Numbered from the stretch's first letter, positions 27,824 through 35,825 are shown. The stretch: 64,000 nucleotides of DNA from Myxococcus virescens (GCF_900101905.1 NZ_FNAJ01000004.1:124001-188000), one strand, 5' to 3'. Program-made: numbers and translations. Notes: generated from the letters alone by a model not told the origin.

Positions 27824-27889
27824 CGCGCGTTATGTCGGAAATTCCCAGATTGATTGCCCTCGGGGGAGGTCTGGGGATTCGGGGCAGCC

Positions 27890-28978
27890 ATGCCATCTGA
27901 CGCATCCACCGTTAGCGATTCTCGCGCCCGGTCCCAGGATTGGCGGGCGCGCACCCTGCGGAGCGTGGTCCAGCTCGTGGGATGCGTGGGCGCCTATGTC
28001 CTGCTCGCGGGGGCCAGCTATGTCTTCTTCGCCCAAAGCCTGGTGGGCGGCGTGGCGCTGGCCGTGCTCGCGGGCGTCGTGCTCGTCCGGGTCTTCATCC
28101 TCCAGCACGACTGTGCCCACCGCTCGCTGTTCCAGCGTCCGGTGACGAATGACCGGGTGGGCGTGGTGCTGGGCATGCTGACGCTGGCGCCGCACGCGTA
28201 CTGGCGGGCCATGCACCTGGTCCACCACAGCACCAGCGGAGACCTCGACCGGCGCGGCGTGGGCGACATCGTGACGATGACGGCCCAGGAGTACCTGGCG
28301 CTCAAGCCCTTGCAGCGCCTGCGCTACCGGCTGTACCGGCACCCCGCGGTCCTCCTGGGCGTGGGGCCCATCTTCCAGTTCCTGCTGCGCTTCCGCATGC
28401 CGGGCATCGTCGCCAAGGAGCGCAGGCCCGAGCGCCGCTCCATCCTGGTGACGAACCTGGCGCTGGTGGCCGTCCACCTCGCGTTCCTGGCGCTGGGTGA
28501 CTGGCCCCGGTGGCTGGTGGTGCATCTCATCATCACCCAGGTGGCCGCGGGCCTGGGCATCTGGCTCTTCTTCGTGCAGCACCAGGTGGAGCGGCCCTAC
28601 TGGGTTCCCCGGGCGCAGTGGTCCCTGAAGGGCTCGGCGCTCCAGGGCAGCAGTCACCTGGTGCTGCCACGCGCCTTCGAGTGGCTCTTCGGCGCCATCA
28701 ACCTGCACCACGTCCATCACCTGAAGCCCCAGATTCCCAACTACCTGCTGCGCGGCTACATGGAGCAGCACGGGCTGGCCGAAGAGGGCGTGAAGCTGGG
28801 TCTGCGCGACTCGGTGCTCGCCTTCCGCCTCAAGGTGTACGACGAGGCCACCGGCAGGATGACGGGCTTTCCCCCTGTCCACGCGGTCCAGGCCAGGACA
28901 CCGCTGGCCTCCCCGCCCTCCATCGAGCCGACAGGTCAGCTGGGCCGGCTGCTGACCTTCTCCGGCGAGGAACGCTGA
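27890..28978 (+). CDS. Fatty acid desaturase
   Basis: 362 residues, an integral membrane di-iron desaturase. The three histidine boxes are complete: HDCAH (73-77), HLVHH (109-113) and HHVHH (273-277, in INLHHVHHLKPQIPNYLL). Hydrophobic segments at VVQLVGCVGAYVLLAGASYV, LVGGVALAVLAGVVLVRVFI, LVTNLALVAVHLAFLAL and LVVHLIITQVAAGLGIWLFF fit four membrane spans. It introduces a double bond into acyl-lipid or acyl-CoA chains; substrate and position are unknown. The ATG at 27890 was preferred over 27854 because it starts the compact N-terminus. First gene of a tight four-gene operon (two bases to the next start), with a candidate operator upstream. Confidence 0.9.
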   Translation: MPSDASTVSDSRARSQDWRARTLRSVVQLVGCVGAYVLLAGASYVFFAQSLVGGVALAVLAGVVLVRVFILQHDCAHRSLFQRPVTNDRVGVVLGMLTLAPHAYWRAMHLVHHSTSGDLDRRGVGDIVTMTAQEYLALKPLQRLRYRLYRHPAVLLGVGPIFQFLLRFRMPGIVAKERRPERRSILVTNLALVAVHLAFLALGDWPRWLVVHLIITQVAAGLGIWLFFVQHQVERPYWVPRAQWSLKGSALQGSSHLVLPRAFEWLFGAINLHHVHHLKPQIPNYLLRGYMEQHGLAEEGVKLGLRDSVLAFRLKVYDEATGRMTGFPPVHAVQARTPLASPPSIEPTGQLGRLLTFSGEER

Positions 28979-28980
28979 AA

Positions 28981-29703
28981 ATGCCTGATTACGTCCATGT
29001 CCTCCTCGGACTCGTGCTGGGGTACGTCATCTCCTCGTACGTCGAGTCCTTCATGCACGAGTACGTGTCCGACGCGCGTCCGAAGGCGGTGCGCTTCTGG
29101 AACCGCGCGCCGCGCCTGTTCCGGCCGATGATCAACACGCACTTCTCCCACCACACCATCCACCACGTGAGGACGTTCCGGAGCAACCACGTGACGCAGT
29201 TCCGGAGCGAAGAGGAGAAGCAGAAGCTCACCGAGGAGCTGCTCCAGCGGGGCAAGCACGGCCGGACCATCATCAACGGTGCCTTTGCCACCCGGCTGCA
29301 CGGCGAGGGCGCCTTCGTCTTCGTGGCCCCGCTGGTCATCTTCTTCCCGGTGTTCTACTTCACGCTCAAGCCCATCGCCTTCCTGGCCGGCTGCGTGACG
29401 CTGCTGCTGCCGCCCTTCATGAGCCACTTCGTCCACCCGTACCTGCACATGCCCTTCGAGGAAGGACAGCGCACGGCGCCCCGGTGGCTGGCGTGGCTGC
29501 TGCGGACCCGCTACATGCGCGCCGTCTACCGCAACCACTTCCTGCACCACCGCTACGGCGGCGTGTCCAACTTCAACCTGGTGCTGGGGGCGGACATCGT
29601 GCGGCGGCGCACGCGCGTGCTGACGGAGAAGGACCTGAGCGTCATGGCCGAGGTGGGCATGCCGCTGCCCGAAGAGGCCCCCACGCGGACCGTCCATGGC
29701 TGA
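28981..29703 (+). CDS. Membrane histidine-rich oxygenase (fatty acid hydroxylase-like)
   Basis: 240 residues. Histidine clusters appear at MHEYV (about 22), HFSHHTIHHV (about 55-64), FVHPYLHM (about 150) and NHFLHHRYGG (about 183), the pattern of the fatty acid hydroxylase/sterol desaturase superfamily. Two or three transmembrane segments are visible (VLLGLVLGYVISSYV, FVFVAPLVIFFPVFYF, IAFLAGCVTLLLPPFM). Probably oxidises a lipid chain or headgroup together with the desaturase before it. The start follows the desaturase stop by two bases, and the end overlaps the next gene by eight bases (ATGGCTGA), so translational coupling is likely. Substrate unknown. Confidence 0.78.
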   Translation: MPDYVHVLLGLVLGYVISSYVESFMHEYVSDARPKAVRFWNRAPRLFRPMINTHFSHHTIHHVRTFRSNHVTQFRSEEEKQKLTEELLQRGKHGRTIINGAFATRLHGEGAFVFVAPLVIFFPVFYFTLKPIAFLAGCVTLLLPPFMSHFVHPYLHMPFEEGQRTAPRWLAWLLRTRYMRAVYRNHFLHHRYGGVSNFNLVLGADIVRRRTRVLTEKDLSVMAEVGMPLPEEAPTRTVHG

Positions 29704-30772
29704 GCATGCGAGTGTCTTCTATGTCCCCTGGTGGCTGCGCTTCTCCCACGTGCAGACCGTGGTCCCCCACCTGGACCGGCGCCGCCAAGACGTGGTCACC
29801 GAGCACATCCGCCACGAGCTGGCGGACGGTGACTTCGTGGACGTGTACTGGCTGAACCGGACGCGGCCAGGGCCCTTGTTCATCCTGCTGCCCGGCATGC
29901 AGGGCACGCAGGACTCCACCTACGTCCGCAGCATGCTGTCGGAGCTGTCCCTGCGCGGCCTGCGCGCGGCGGTGTTGTGCCACCGGGGCGGCGCCGTGCC
30001 CAACCGGCGGGCCCCCTTCTATCACGCGGGCTTCACCGACCACCTGGCCTGGCTGGTGCGCTTCGTCCGTGAGCAGGAGCCCCACACGCCACTCTATGGC
30101 GTGGGCTTCTCCCTGGGCGGCAGCATGCTGATTCGCTACCTGGCGGAGACAGGCCACGCCAGCCACCTGTCCGCCGCGGCGGCCGTGTCCCTGACGTTCT
30201 CCCTGGGCAGCACGGCCCGGCGGGCCTGCGAAGGCATCAACCAGCTCTACCAGCTCCGCGTGTTGAACTCGTACAAGCGCGTCGCGCGGCTCAAGGCCCA
30301 CCTGCCGGAGTTCGCCTCACGCGTCGGGACGCTGAACGGGATGCGCAGCATCCAGGCCTTCGACGAGGTCTTCACCGCGCCCCTCCACGGCTTCAAGGAC
30401 GCGGAGGACTACTACGAGCGGTGCAGCAGCCAGCAATTCCTGCCGGGCATCGAGGTGCCCTTCCTCGTCCTCAACGCCGAGGACGACCCGCTCGTCGCCC
30501 GGGACACGCTCCCCGACGCACGCGCGCTGCGGGAGCACGTGCGGCTGGAGCTGACGCCGCATGGCGGGCACCTGGGTTTCATGTATCAGCGTTCCTCCGG
30601 GCTGGGTTACTACCCGCCGGCCCGGCTCATCTCGTTCTTCCTGCAGGAGCCGTCCGAAGCACATGAATCTCTATCTCAGGATGTTGTGGGTCATGCTCTC
30701 CTCGCTCTGGAAGCCGGAGATGCGCGTGGACGCGCTGACGAGCACGCTGGAGCAGCGCGTCCTGCCCAATGA
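29696..30772 (+). CDS. Alpha/beta hydrolase, YheT-like
   Basis: 358 residues. The opening PWWLRFSHVQTVVPHLDRR and the block LFILLPGMQGTQDSTYVRSM are typical of the YheT/ABHD1-3 group, esterases or phospholipase-like enzymes acting on lipids. The triad is complete: Ser139 in GFSLGG, Asp263/264 in NAEDDPL and His292 in HGGHLGF. Family members normally end some 20-30 residues after that histidine. Here the frame stays open 66 residues further and overlaps the following thioesterase gene by 110 bases, so the last 35 or so residues (AHESLSQDVVGHALL onward) look like read-through rather than natural sequence. Third gene of the lipid operon. Cytosolic, perhaps membrane-associated. Confidence 0.88.
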   Translation: MAEHASVFYVPWWLRFSHVQTVVPHLDRRRQDVVTEHIRHELADGDFVDVYWLNRTRPGPLFILLPGMQGTQDSTYVRSMLSELSLRGLRAAVLCHRGGAVPNRRAPFYHAGFTDHLAWLVRFVREQEPHTPLYGVGFSLGGSMLIRYLAETGHASHLSAAAAVSLTFSLGSTARRACEGINQLYQLRVLNSYKRVARLKAHLPEFASRVGTLNGMRSIQAFDEVFTAPLHGFKDAEDYYERCSSQQFLPGIEVPFLVLNAEDDPLVARDTLPDARALREHVRLELTPHGGHLGFMYQRSSGLGYYPPARLISFFLQEPSEAHESLSQDVVGHALLALEAGDARGRADEHAGAARPAQ

Positions 30773-31145
30773 CCTGGACCTGAACCTGCACATGAACAAC
30801 GGACGGTTCCTCACCGTCTGTGACTTGAGCCGGGTCGACCTGTTCATCCGGACGGGCCTGCTGGCGCTCATGCTCAAGCAGAAGTGGGCGCCCATCATCG
30901 TGCGCCACACCATGGACTACAAAAAGCCGCTTCGCCCGTTCCAGAAGTACACGGTGTCCATGTCGATTACCCGCTGGGACGAGAAGTACTTCTACGCCAC
31001 CCACCAGTTCCTCTCGCGCGGGAAGGTGGTGGCGGAAGGCGAGTCCACCGCGGTGCTGCTCGGGCGCGAGGGCGTCGTCCCGCCGGAGAAGGTGATTGAG
31101 GCGGTCACCGCCCGGCAGAACCGGACGGCGGTGGAGAGCCACTGA
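30663..31145 (+). CDS. Hotdog-fold acyl-CoA thioesterase (THEM6-like)
   Basis: 160 residues. The core VLPNDLDLNLHMNNGRFLTV, then SRVDLFIRTGL and DYKKPLRPFQKYTV, is that of the 4HBT/THEM6-type hotdog thioesterases; the Asn-His-Met-Asn run (LHMNNGR) is the usual signature and Asp of DLDLN the likely catalytic acid. Predicted to release fatty acids from CoA or ACP, which fits the lipid-modification operon. The ATG at 30663 gives the family N-terminus (MNLYLRMLWVMLSSL), even though it lies 110 bases inside the preceding frame. Last gene of the operon; a hairpin follows at 31154. Confidence 0.85.
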   Translation: MNLYLRMLWVMLSSLWKPEMRVDALTSTLEQRVLPNDLDLNLHMNNGRFLTVCDLSRVDLFIRTGLLALMLKQKWAPIIVRHTMDYKKPLRPFQKYTVSMSITRWDEKYFYATHQFLSRGKVVAEGESTAVLLGREGVVPPEKVIEAVTARQNRTAVESH

Positions 31146-31153
31146 GCGTCCCG

Positions 31154-31180
31154 GGCCTGGGCCCGCTTCACGCCCAGGCC
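31154..31180. terminator. Hairpin terminator between convergent units
   Basis: Arms GGCCTGGGC (31154-31162) and GCCCAGGCC (31172-31180), 9 bp perfect with a nine-base loop. It lies just after the thioesterase gene and overlaps the last codons of the convergent FAD oxidoreductase gene. No long T-run. Confidence 0.6.
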
Positions 31181-32619
31181 TTGCGGACCTCCGCGTAGTA
31201 GTTGCGGAAGAACGGCACCATGGCCGCGCGATTGCTGTCGACGATGGCCAGGAGCTCCGGGGGCATGACGAACTCCTCCTCCCCCAGCGCGTCGTAGAGC
31301 GAGTCCAGCATCTGCTGGTAGAAGCGCGGGAAGGCGCGGTGCCAGCCCACCTTGGGCAGCCGGATGCCGTGCTCCCACCCCATGGCCAGGTAGTGCTTGA
31401 GCGCCTCCGCGCGCGCCTCCTTCAGCGTGTAGAGGGAGAGGGGCTTGCGCTCCGGCAGGAAGTCCTCGGCCACCAGGCCGCTCTGCCCGCACATCCGCCG
31501 CGCCATGTGTTGCCCCAGCAGCGGGGAGAGGAACAGCCCGTCGCGGTACGTGCCCGTGAGCAGCCACAGCCCGTCAACGGACGTCGGTCCGATGAGCGGG
31601 CACGTGTCCACGGTGACGGGCCGGTTTCCCGCCTGCCAGGCGACGAGCTGCGCGGCGCAGAGGTCCTGGTCAATCTGCTCCAGGACGCACTCCAGCAGGA
31701 AGTACATGTCGGCCGGTGTGGTGCGCAGCATCGGCCGCGCCATCAGGATGTTCGTCGCGCCGAAGTAGAGCTGGTCCCCCCCGCGGGGCATGCCATGAAG
31801 GCCACAGGCGAAGGCCCGGTTCGGCGTGCGCACCACGTGCTGGAGCGACGGCCGGGGCACCTGGAGCAGCAGCGACGTCCCGCCGCCGCTGAAGATGCGG
31901 GGGATGCGCCGCGCCAGCTCCGGTAGCTCGTCGAGCACCGCCTGCGTCCCCACGCCCATGGCGAGCACCACCTGCGCGGCGCTGAGCGCGCGGCCATCCT
32001 CCAACCGCACGCCCGTCACGCGGCCACCCTGGACGTCCAGCGTCTTGACCGCCCCATCCACGACGGACACCTGCGGCGACTGCTCCAGGGACAGGGTGAG
32101 CGCCCGCAGCAGGCGGCTCGCGTCCACCGAGCCCTCGCGGGGAAGGAACAGCGCCTGCTTGGGCCGGCAGTCCTCCGCGGGATTCAGGCCCGGCACCTGG
32201 TTGGGGTCCAGCAACTCGTGCGGCTCGTCCTCGTCCTTCACCGCCTGCTGGATGGCGATGAAGTTCTCGTCCTCAATCGTCCCGGACTTGGCGTTGCTGA
32301 AGACAATGGTGCCCGCGCGGACCTGGACGTGTGCGTCCTCGGGCAGCTCGCCATTGAGCTGCTCCAGCCACGAGGGCCAGAGGCGCGCGGCGAGCACGCC
32401 CTTGGCATGCTTCGCGCGGCCCGGCGCGGTCCGCAGCAAGGGCGCCGTCACCTCACCGTAGCAGCCCAGCATCGCCCCGGCTGCGGGGGACGCTCCCGCG
32501 GGACGGCTGAGGGGACCGACCACGGCGATGCGCAGACGGGGGTCCACCAGCGTCAAGGCGCGCGCGGTCGCCAGGCCCAACGCGCCGTTGCCCGCCACCA
32601 CGATGTCATACGTGTCCAT
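31168..32619 (-). CDS. FAD-dependent oxidoreductase (D-amino-acid/glycine oxidase type)
   Basis: 483 residues from ATG at 32619 (MDTYDIVVAGNGALGLATA), with a GAGGACAGCGAGCG region before it. The Rossmann motif GNGALG (10-15) and the later PVTVDTCPLIGPTSVDGLW with GTYRDGLFLSPLLG (about 340-375) are the two ends of the DAO superfamily FAD fold. It probably oxidises a C-N or C-C bond, producing hydrogen peroxide. The C-terminal 110 residues (EDFLPERKPLSLYTL ... FFRNYYAEVRKAWA) extend beyond usual glycine oxidases and may be a substrate-specific add-on. It is the last gene of the minus-strand unit after the candidate precursor peptide (115-base gap with hairpins), so it may act on the modified peptide, for instance at its terminus or a side chain. 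That role is inferred from position only. Confidence 0.82.
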   Translation of the reverse strand: MDTYDIVVAGNGALGLATARALTLVDPRLRIAVVGPLSRPAGASPAAGAMLGCYGEVTAPLLRTAPGRAKHAKGVLAARLWPSWLEQLNGELPEDAHVQVRAGTIVFSNAKSGTIEDENFIAIQQAVKDEDEPHELLDPNQVPGLNPAEDCRPKQALFLPREGSVDASRLLRALTLSLEQSPQVSVVDGAVKTLDVQGGRVTGVRLEDGRALSAAQVVLAMGVGTQAVLDELPELARRIPRIFSGGGTSLLLQVPRPSLQHVVRTPNRAFACGLHGMPRGGDQLYFGATNILMARPMLRTTPADMYFLLECVLEQIDQDLCAAQLVAWQAGNRPVTVDTCPLIGPTSVDGLWLLTGTYRDGLFLSPLLGQHMARRMCGQSGLVAEDFLPERKPLSLYTLKEARAEALKHYLAMGWEHGIRLPKVGWHRAFPRFYQQMLDSLYDALGEEEFVMPPELLAIVDSNRAAMVPFFRNYYAEVRKAWA

Positions 32620-32658
32620 TCGCTCGCTGTCCTCGGTGGCATGGGGAGATGGAAGAGC

Positions 32659-32738
32659 GCCCGCCGCATCCGGCTCGAAGGGAGCGCGGACACGGCGGGC
32701 AGAACGACAGGGCTTCAGGCTGACCCGCTGGGGGTCAG
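32659..32738 (-). promoter_or_regulatory. Two stem-loops between precursor peptide and oxidoreductase genes
   Basis: A 7-bp hairpin CTGACCC/GGGTCAG (32720-32726 and 32732-32738) overlaps the stop codon of the 50-residue peptide. An 8-bp stem GCCCGCCG/CGGCGGGC (32659-32666 and 32693-32700) follows in the gap. Such structures after a precursor gene can protect its mRNA or partly terminate transcription, raising peptide over enzyme levels. Inference from position. Confidence 0.4.
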
Positions 32739-32887
32739 TCCTCCTTCTTGGACGTGTCGTTGACGACGTAGGGAGGCCACCACTGGCGCTCCGCGCTCGA
32801 CCCACACGTCACGCTCGGCTCCTGGAGCAGGTCCTTCTCGGCCACCAGGTTCTTCACGGTCTCCAGCCACTGCGATCCGTTGTTCAT
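32735..32887 (-). CDS. Candidate RiPP precursor peptide, 50 aa
   Basis: A 50-residue frame with a strong AAGGAGACG ribosome-binding site just before its ATG, which overlaps the stop of the preceding modifying-enzyme gene by four bases (ATGA), so it is very likely translated. Residues 1-24 look like a leader helix: MNNGSQWLETVKNLVAEKDL then LQEP. Residues 25-50 look like a core: a single Cys28, a small Ser/Gly patch, then QWWPPYVVND (35-44) and an acidic/basic end TSKKED. There is no signal peptide or double-glycine cleavage site. Adjacent genes encode two enzymes with PqqD-like recognition domains, which bind leader peptides. The aromatic-proline stretch and Asn43/Asp44 are candidate modification sites. 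I recognise no known RiPP class; the call rests on size, context and coupling. Confidence 0.7.
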   Translation of the reverse strand: MNNGSQWLETVKNLVAEKDLLQEPSVTCGSSAERQWWPPYVVNDTSKKED

Positions 32888-34341
32888 GCCACGTCTCCTT
32901 GCTGCCGTGTTGGCTCTACGAGGGTACTGCGTACTAGTGAGTCGAGCCCCGAACGCAACTGTCGGCGCGCTTCGTCCGGGGCCACTCTCGCGCCGACAAC
33001 CTCGAGGTAAGCCCGCTCCATGTCGGAGTACGTCCGGCCGTCGCTGAGTTCGAAAATCAGCCACGCATTCAAGTCGAGCCAGTGGATGCGTGGCGCGGCC
33101 GGTGAGAACACCATCAAGCACTCGCCCTGCTTCGACGGGCGGACCCGCAGCCCGTTCACCTTGCGGTACGCGGCCCGCTCCTGCTCACGGGCTCGGGGGC
33201 CGGCGTCCTTGAGGAAGAGCGCGCGGTCCACGGGCGCCAGGGACTCGCTCAGCCACCGAACGAAGTCGCGCCCCTGCGGGGTGAGCAGGTGGGCCCACTC
33301 CGTCAGCAACATCTCTCCCAGGTAGCGGGCACGATCCACCGAGCGGCCGTAGCGCGAGGCGCTGTCGTTGTTCACCACCGACATCGCATGCGGGCGAGAC
33401 ACATACGCCGAGGGGTCCCCGAACCGCTCCGTCAGGGTGCGGTCCGCCGTGAGCGCGGCCGCCTTGAAGAGCGAGAGGTGCACGTAGACGTGGTAGGCGA
33501 ACACCGTGCGGACGATGGACCAGCGGATGTCACGCCAGGGGACCTGAATGGTCTCCTCCGGACGGGCCGCGAGCGCCACCGAGCGCGTCGCGTCGAAGAG
33601 CTTCATATGGAGCCCTTCGTGCAGCAGGCATCCGGCGACGTCCCAGGGGTTCCCGAGCTCCTCCAACGACAGGAAGATGGTGGAGGGCGTCAGGTCGCCC
33701 CCCGCGGCGGACAGGACGGTGCCCCCTTCGAGCCGGGCGCTGAGCAGCGCGATGGCCTCGATGTGGGTCAGCGCGCTCGCGCCCGAGTCAGGCAGCAACA
33801 GCGAGAGCAGCTCGATGGAGTCGTTGATCTTCCGCTGCGCGGTGGCGTCCGGGCTCAAGAGCGTCCCGCCGCTCTTGGACTTCGCGCCGAAGACGCCGTC
33901 GAACGCGGCATGCAGCGCCCGGGAGTACGGGTCCGCGGGCCGGGCCACGTCCCACAGCCACTTCGGCACCTCCGAGCCCACCCGAAAGCGGGAGGGCATG
34001 CGCGACTCGCACAGGCCCAGCGGCAGCGCCTCCAGCGCGCCCGGCAGCATCTCCTCCAGTGGGTGCGGCGACACCAGGTGACCCGCCTCCAGGTCGGAGA
34101 AGGCCTGCTCCAGCGTCAGGCGCACGAGCGGGTCGAAGAAGACGCGGCGCGCGTCGGCGTCACTGAGCGCCTCCACCGTCGACGCGGCGCGCGCCAGGGA
34201 CGGCAGCCGCTCCGCGAACAACTCCACGCCAAAGCGGTAACGGGTCATCACCTTCGCCAGGATTCGCGGCGAGTCCCCGAACACAGGGTGCTTCGACAGC
34301 GCTCGGTCAGCGGTCTGAACGACGCCTAGGCCACTCGTCAC
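32884..34341 (-). CDS. HExxH-type peptide-modification enzyme with C-terminal PqqD-like domain (copy 2)
   Basis: 485 residues. The metal motif HEGLH (241-245, in NPWDVAGCLLHEGLHMKLFD), the downstream FAYHVYVHLSLF (His284, His288) and PHAMSVVNND (318-326) match the HEXXH putative peptide-modification family associated with RiPP loci. Members studied recently were reported as iron/2-oxoglutarate-dependent peptide beta-hydroxylases rather than proteases (from memory, no citation). Residues about 396-478 (NGLRVRPSKQGECLMVF ... WLDLNAWLIFELSDGRTY) have the winged PqqD/RRE pattern that binds leader peptides. It overlaps the paralog upstream by four bases and the precursor gene downstream by four bases, so all three are coupled. 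Roughly alignable along its length with copy 1, suggesting ancient duplication. Confidence 0.82.
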   Translation of the reverse strand: MTSGLGVVQTADRALSKHPVFGDSPRILAKVMTRYRFGVELFAERLPSLARAASTVEALSDADARRVFFDPLVRLTLEQAFSDLEAGHLVSPHPLEEMLPGALEALPLGLCESRMPSRFRVGSEVPKWLWDVARPADPYSRALHAAFDGVFGAKSKSGGTLLSPDATAQRKINDSIELLSLLLPDSGASALTHIEAIALLSARLEGGTVLSAAGGDLTPSTIFLSLEELGNPWDVAGCLLHEGLHMKLFDATRSVALAARPEETIQVPWRDIRWSIVRTVFAYHVYVHLSLFKAAALTADRTLTERFGDPSAYVSRPHAMSVVNNDSASRYGRSVDRARYLGEMLLTEWAHLLTPQGRDFVRWLSESLAPVDRALFLKDAGPRAREQERAAYRKVNGLRVRPSKQGECLMVFSPAAPRIHWLDLNAWLIFELSDGRTYSDMERAYLEVVGARVAPDEARRQLRSGLDSLVRSTLVEPTRQQGDVA

Positions 34342-35825
34342 GGTGCACCTCCCTCGGCGACCTGCTCAATCATCCCGCTCGACTCCAGGCCCCTGAGCGT
34401 GGGCGCCAGCTGGGCCCAGGCGCGCTCGGCCCCGAGCCCCAGCGACGACGTGTACGAAGTGAGGACCTCTTCCTCCGTCTTGCCGTCACACAGCTCGAAG
34501 GCGAGCCACGCCGACAGGTTCAGGGTGACGATCTTCTGCGACGTGGGGTCCAGCGCGAACAGCACCTCCGACGCCGGAGAGCGGCGCAACGAGAGGTTCC
34601 GCCCCTGCCGGTAACGCACCGAGGACGGCGCCCGGCTGGAGCTGACCGGCGATGGCGTGGAGGCCGCGGCGCGCGGAGCGGTGTCGCCCGTGGTGACTCC
34701 GTCCACCAGGGGACGAACCGTGTCCCAGAGCCACGCGACGAGCTCGCGCCCGTAGGGCGTCACCCGGAGCGACAGTGGGCCCGAGAGCTGCGAGTGCAGG
34801 TACGCCAGCCGCTCCTCGGCCCGGGAGTAGGGCTTGACGTCGTTCTTCACCACCGACATCGCGTGGGCCGGAGCGTCGTAGTCACGAGGCGCGCCGAACT
34901 CCGCGTAGCAGTCCGGCCCCAGGTGCTTCACCGCCTCGCGGAACACCTGCATGTGCGCGTACGCGTGGTAGGCGAAGACGCTGTTGGACAGCGCCGTCCG
35001 CCGCCCCCAGGGCAGCTCCACCGGGTCGTCATCCGTCACGATGGCGCCCGTGCGAATCAAGTCGGAGAGCTTGAGGTGGATCGCCTCATGCAGGATGTGG
35101 CCCGCCGTGTCCCACGGGTTCTCCAGCTCGTCCGGGTCGATGAAAATCATGCACGGCGTGCCGTCGCCCCCGGAGCCGGTGAGCATCCGGCCACGCGAGC
35201 CCCGGATGTTCGCCACGGCGATGCAGTGCAGGTGCAGGAACACGCTCTGCGCCATCTCCGGCACCAGCCGCCGGAGCAGCTCACAGGCCCGCTCCAGGCC
35301 TTCCACCATGCGCGGCGTCGGACGGATGATTTCGACGCTGCTCTGGGCCCCTGGCATGAACCCGGTGCGGATGCTGTCGCGCAGCAGGTCCCCGACCCGC
35401 GACGGCGTGTCCGCGAGGTCCCAGACCCAGGTGCGGCCCGAAGGGCCCACCGTGAAGTCACGCCCCATCGCCTTGCGCGCGACGGACATCCCACGGCCCT
35501 CCTCCAGCGAATCGAGGGCCTCGCCGAGCAGCGCCGGGAAGGTGTCACGCACCGCCCCTACCGGCCCCGTCGTCTCCAGCTTGCTGATGGCCGTCTCCAG
35601 CGCGGCGCGCACGAGCAGGTCACCGAACAAGACATTCACGGACGCGGTGTCCAGCGCCTCGACGCGCTCCATCAGCGCCCGCAGCCGCGCGTCCTGGCGC
35701 GACAACACCTCCAGGACGAACTTGTAGCGTTCGATGACACGCAACACGATTTTCGATGAATTTCCAAACGGCTCCTGATGCTGGAACCGATGGTCGAGCT
35801 GCCGGATGACCTCAATCTGTTGCAC
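34338..35825 (-). CDS. HExxH-type peptide-modification enzyme with C-terminal PqqD-like domain (copy 1)
   Basis: 495 residues from the GTG at 35825, chosen because GAGGAGAG lies just upstream and the N-terminus then lines up with its paralog (VIRQLDHRFQHQEPFG against VQTADRALSKHPVFG). HEAIH is at 246-250 within NPWDTAGHILHEAIHLKLSD; FAYHAYAHMQVF (His287, His291) and PAHAMSVVKND (319-329) follow as in copy 2. A Ser/Thr/Pro/Ala-rich linker (about 378-403) joins a PqqD-like recognition domain (about 410-490: NLSLRRSPASEVLFAL ... TLNLSAWLAFELCDGKTEEE). First gene of the cluster; the AT-richer stretch before it (35830-36010) presumably holds the promoter. The two copies may modify different residues or act as a complex; the sequence does not tell. 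Confidence 0.82.
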   Translation of the reverse strand: MQQIEVIRQLDHRFQHQEPFGNSSKIVLRVIERYKFVLEVLSRQDARLRALMERVEALDTASVNVLFGDLLVRAALETAISKLETTGPVGAVRDTFPALLGEALDSLEEGRGMSVARKAMGRDFTVGPSGRTWVWDLADTPSRVGDLLRDSIRTGFMPGAQSSVEIIRPTPRMVEGLERACELLRRLVPEMAQSVFLHLHCIAVANIRGSRGRMLTGSGGDGTPCMIFIDPDELENPWDTAGHILHEAIHLKLSDLIRTGAIVTDDDPVELPWGRRTALSNSVFAYHAYAHMQVFREAVKHLGPDCYAEFGAPRDYDAPAHAMSVVKNDVKPYSRAEERLAYLHSQLSGPLSLRVTPYGRELVAWLWDTVRPLVDGVTTGDTAPRAAASTPSPVSSSRAPSSVRYRQGRNLSLRRSPASEVLFALDPTSQKIVTLNLSAWLAFELCDGKTEEEVLTSYTSSLGLGAERAWAQLAPTLRGLESSGMIEQVAEGGAP

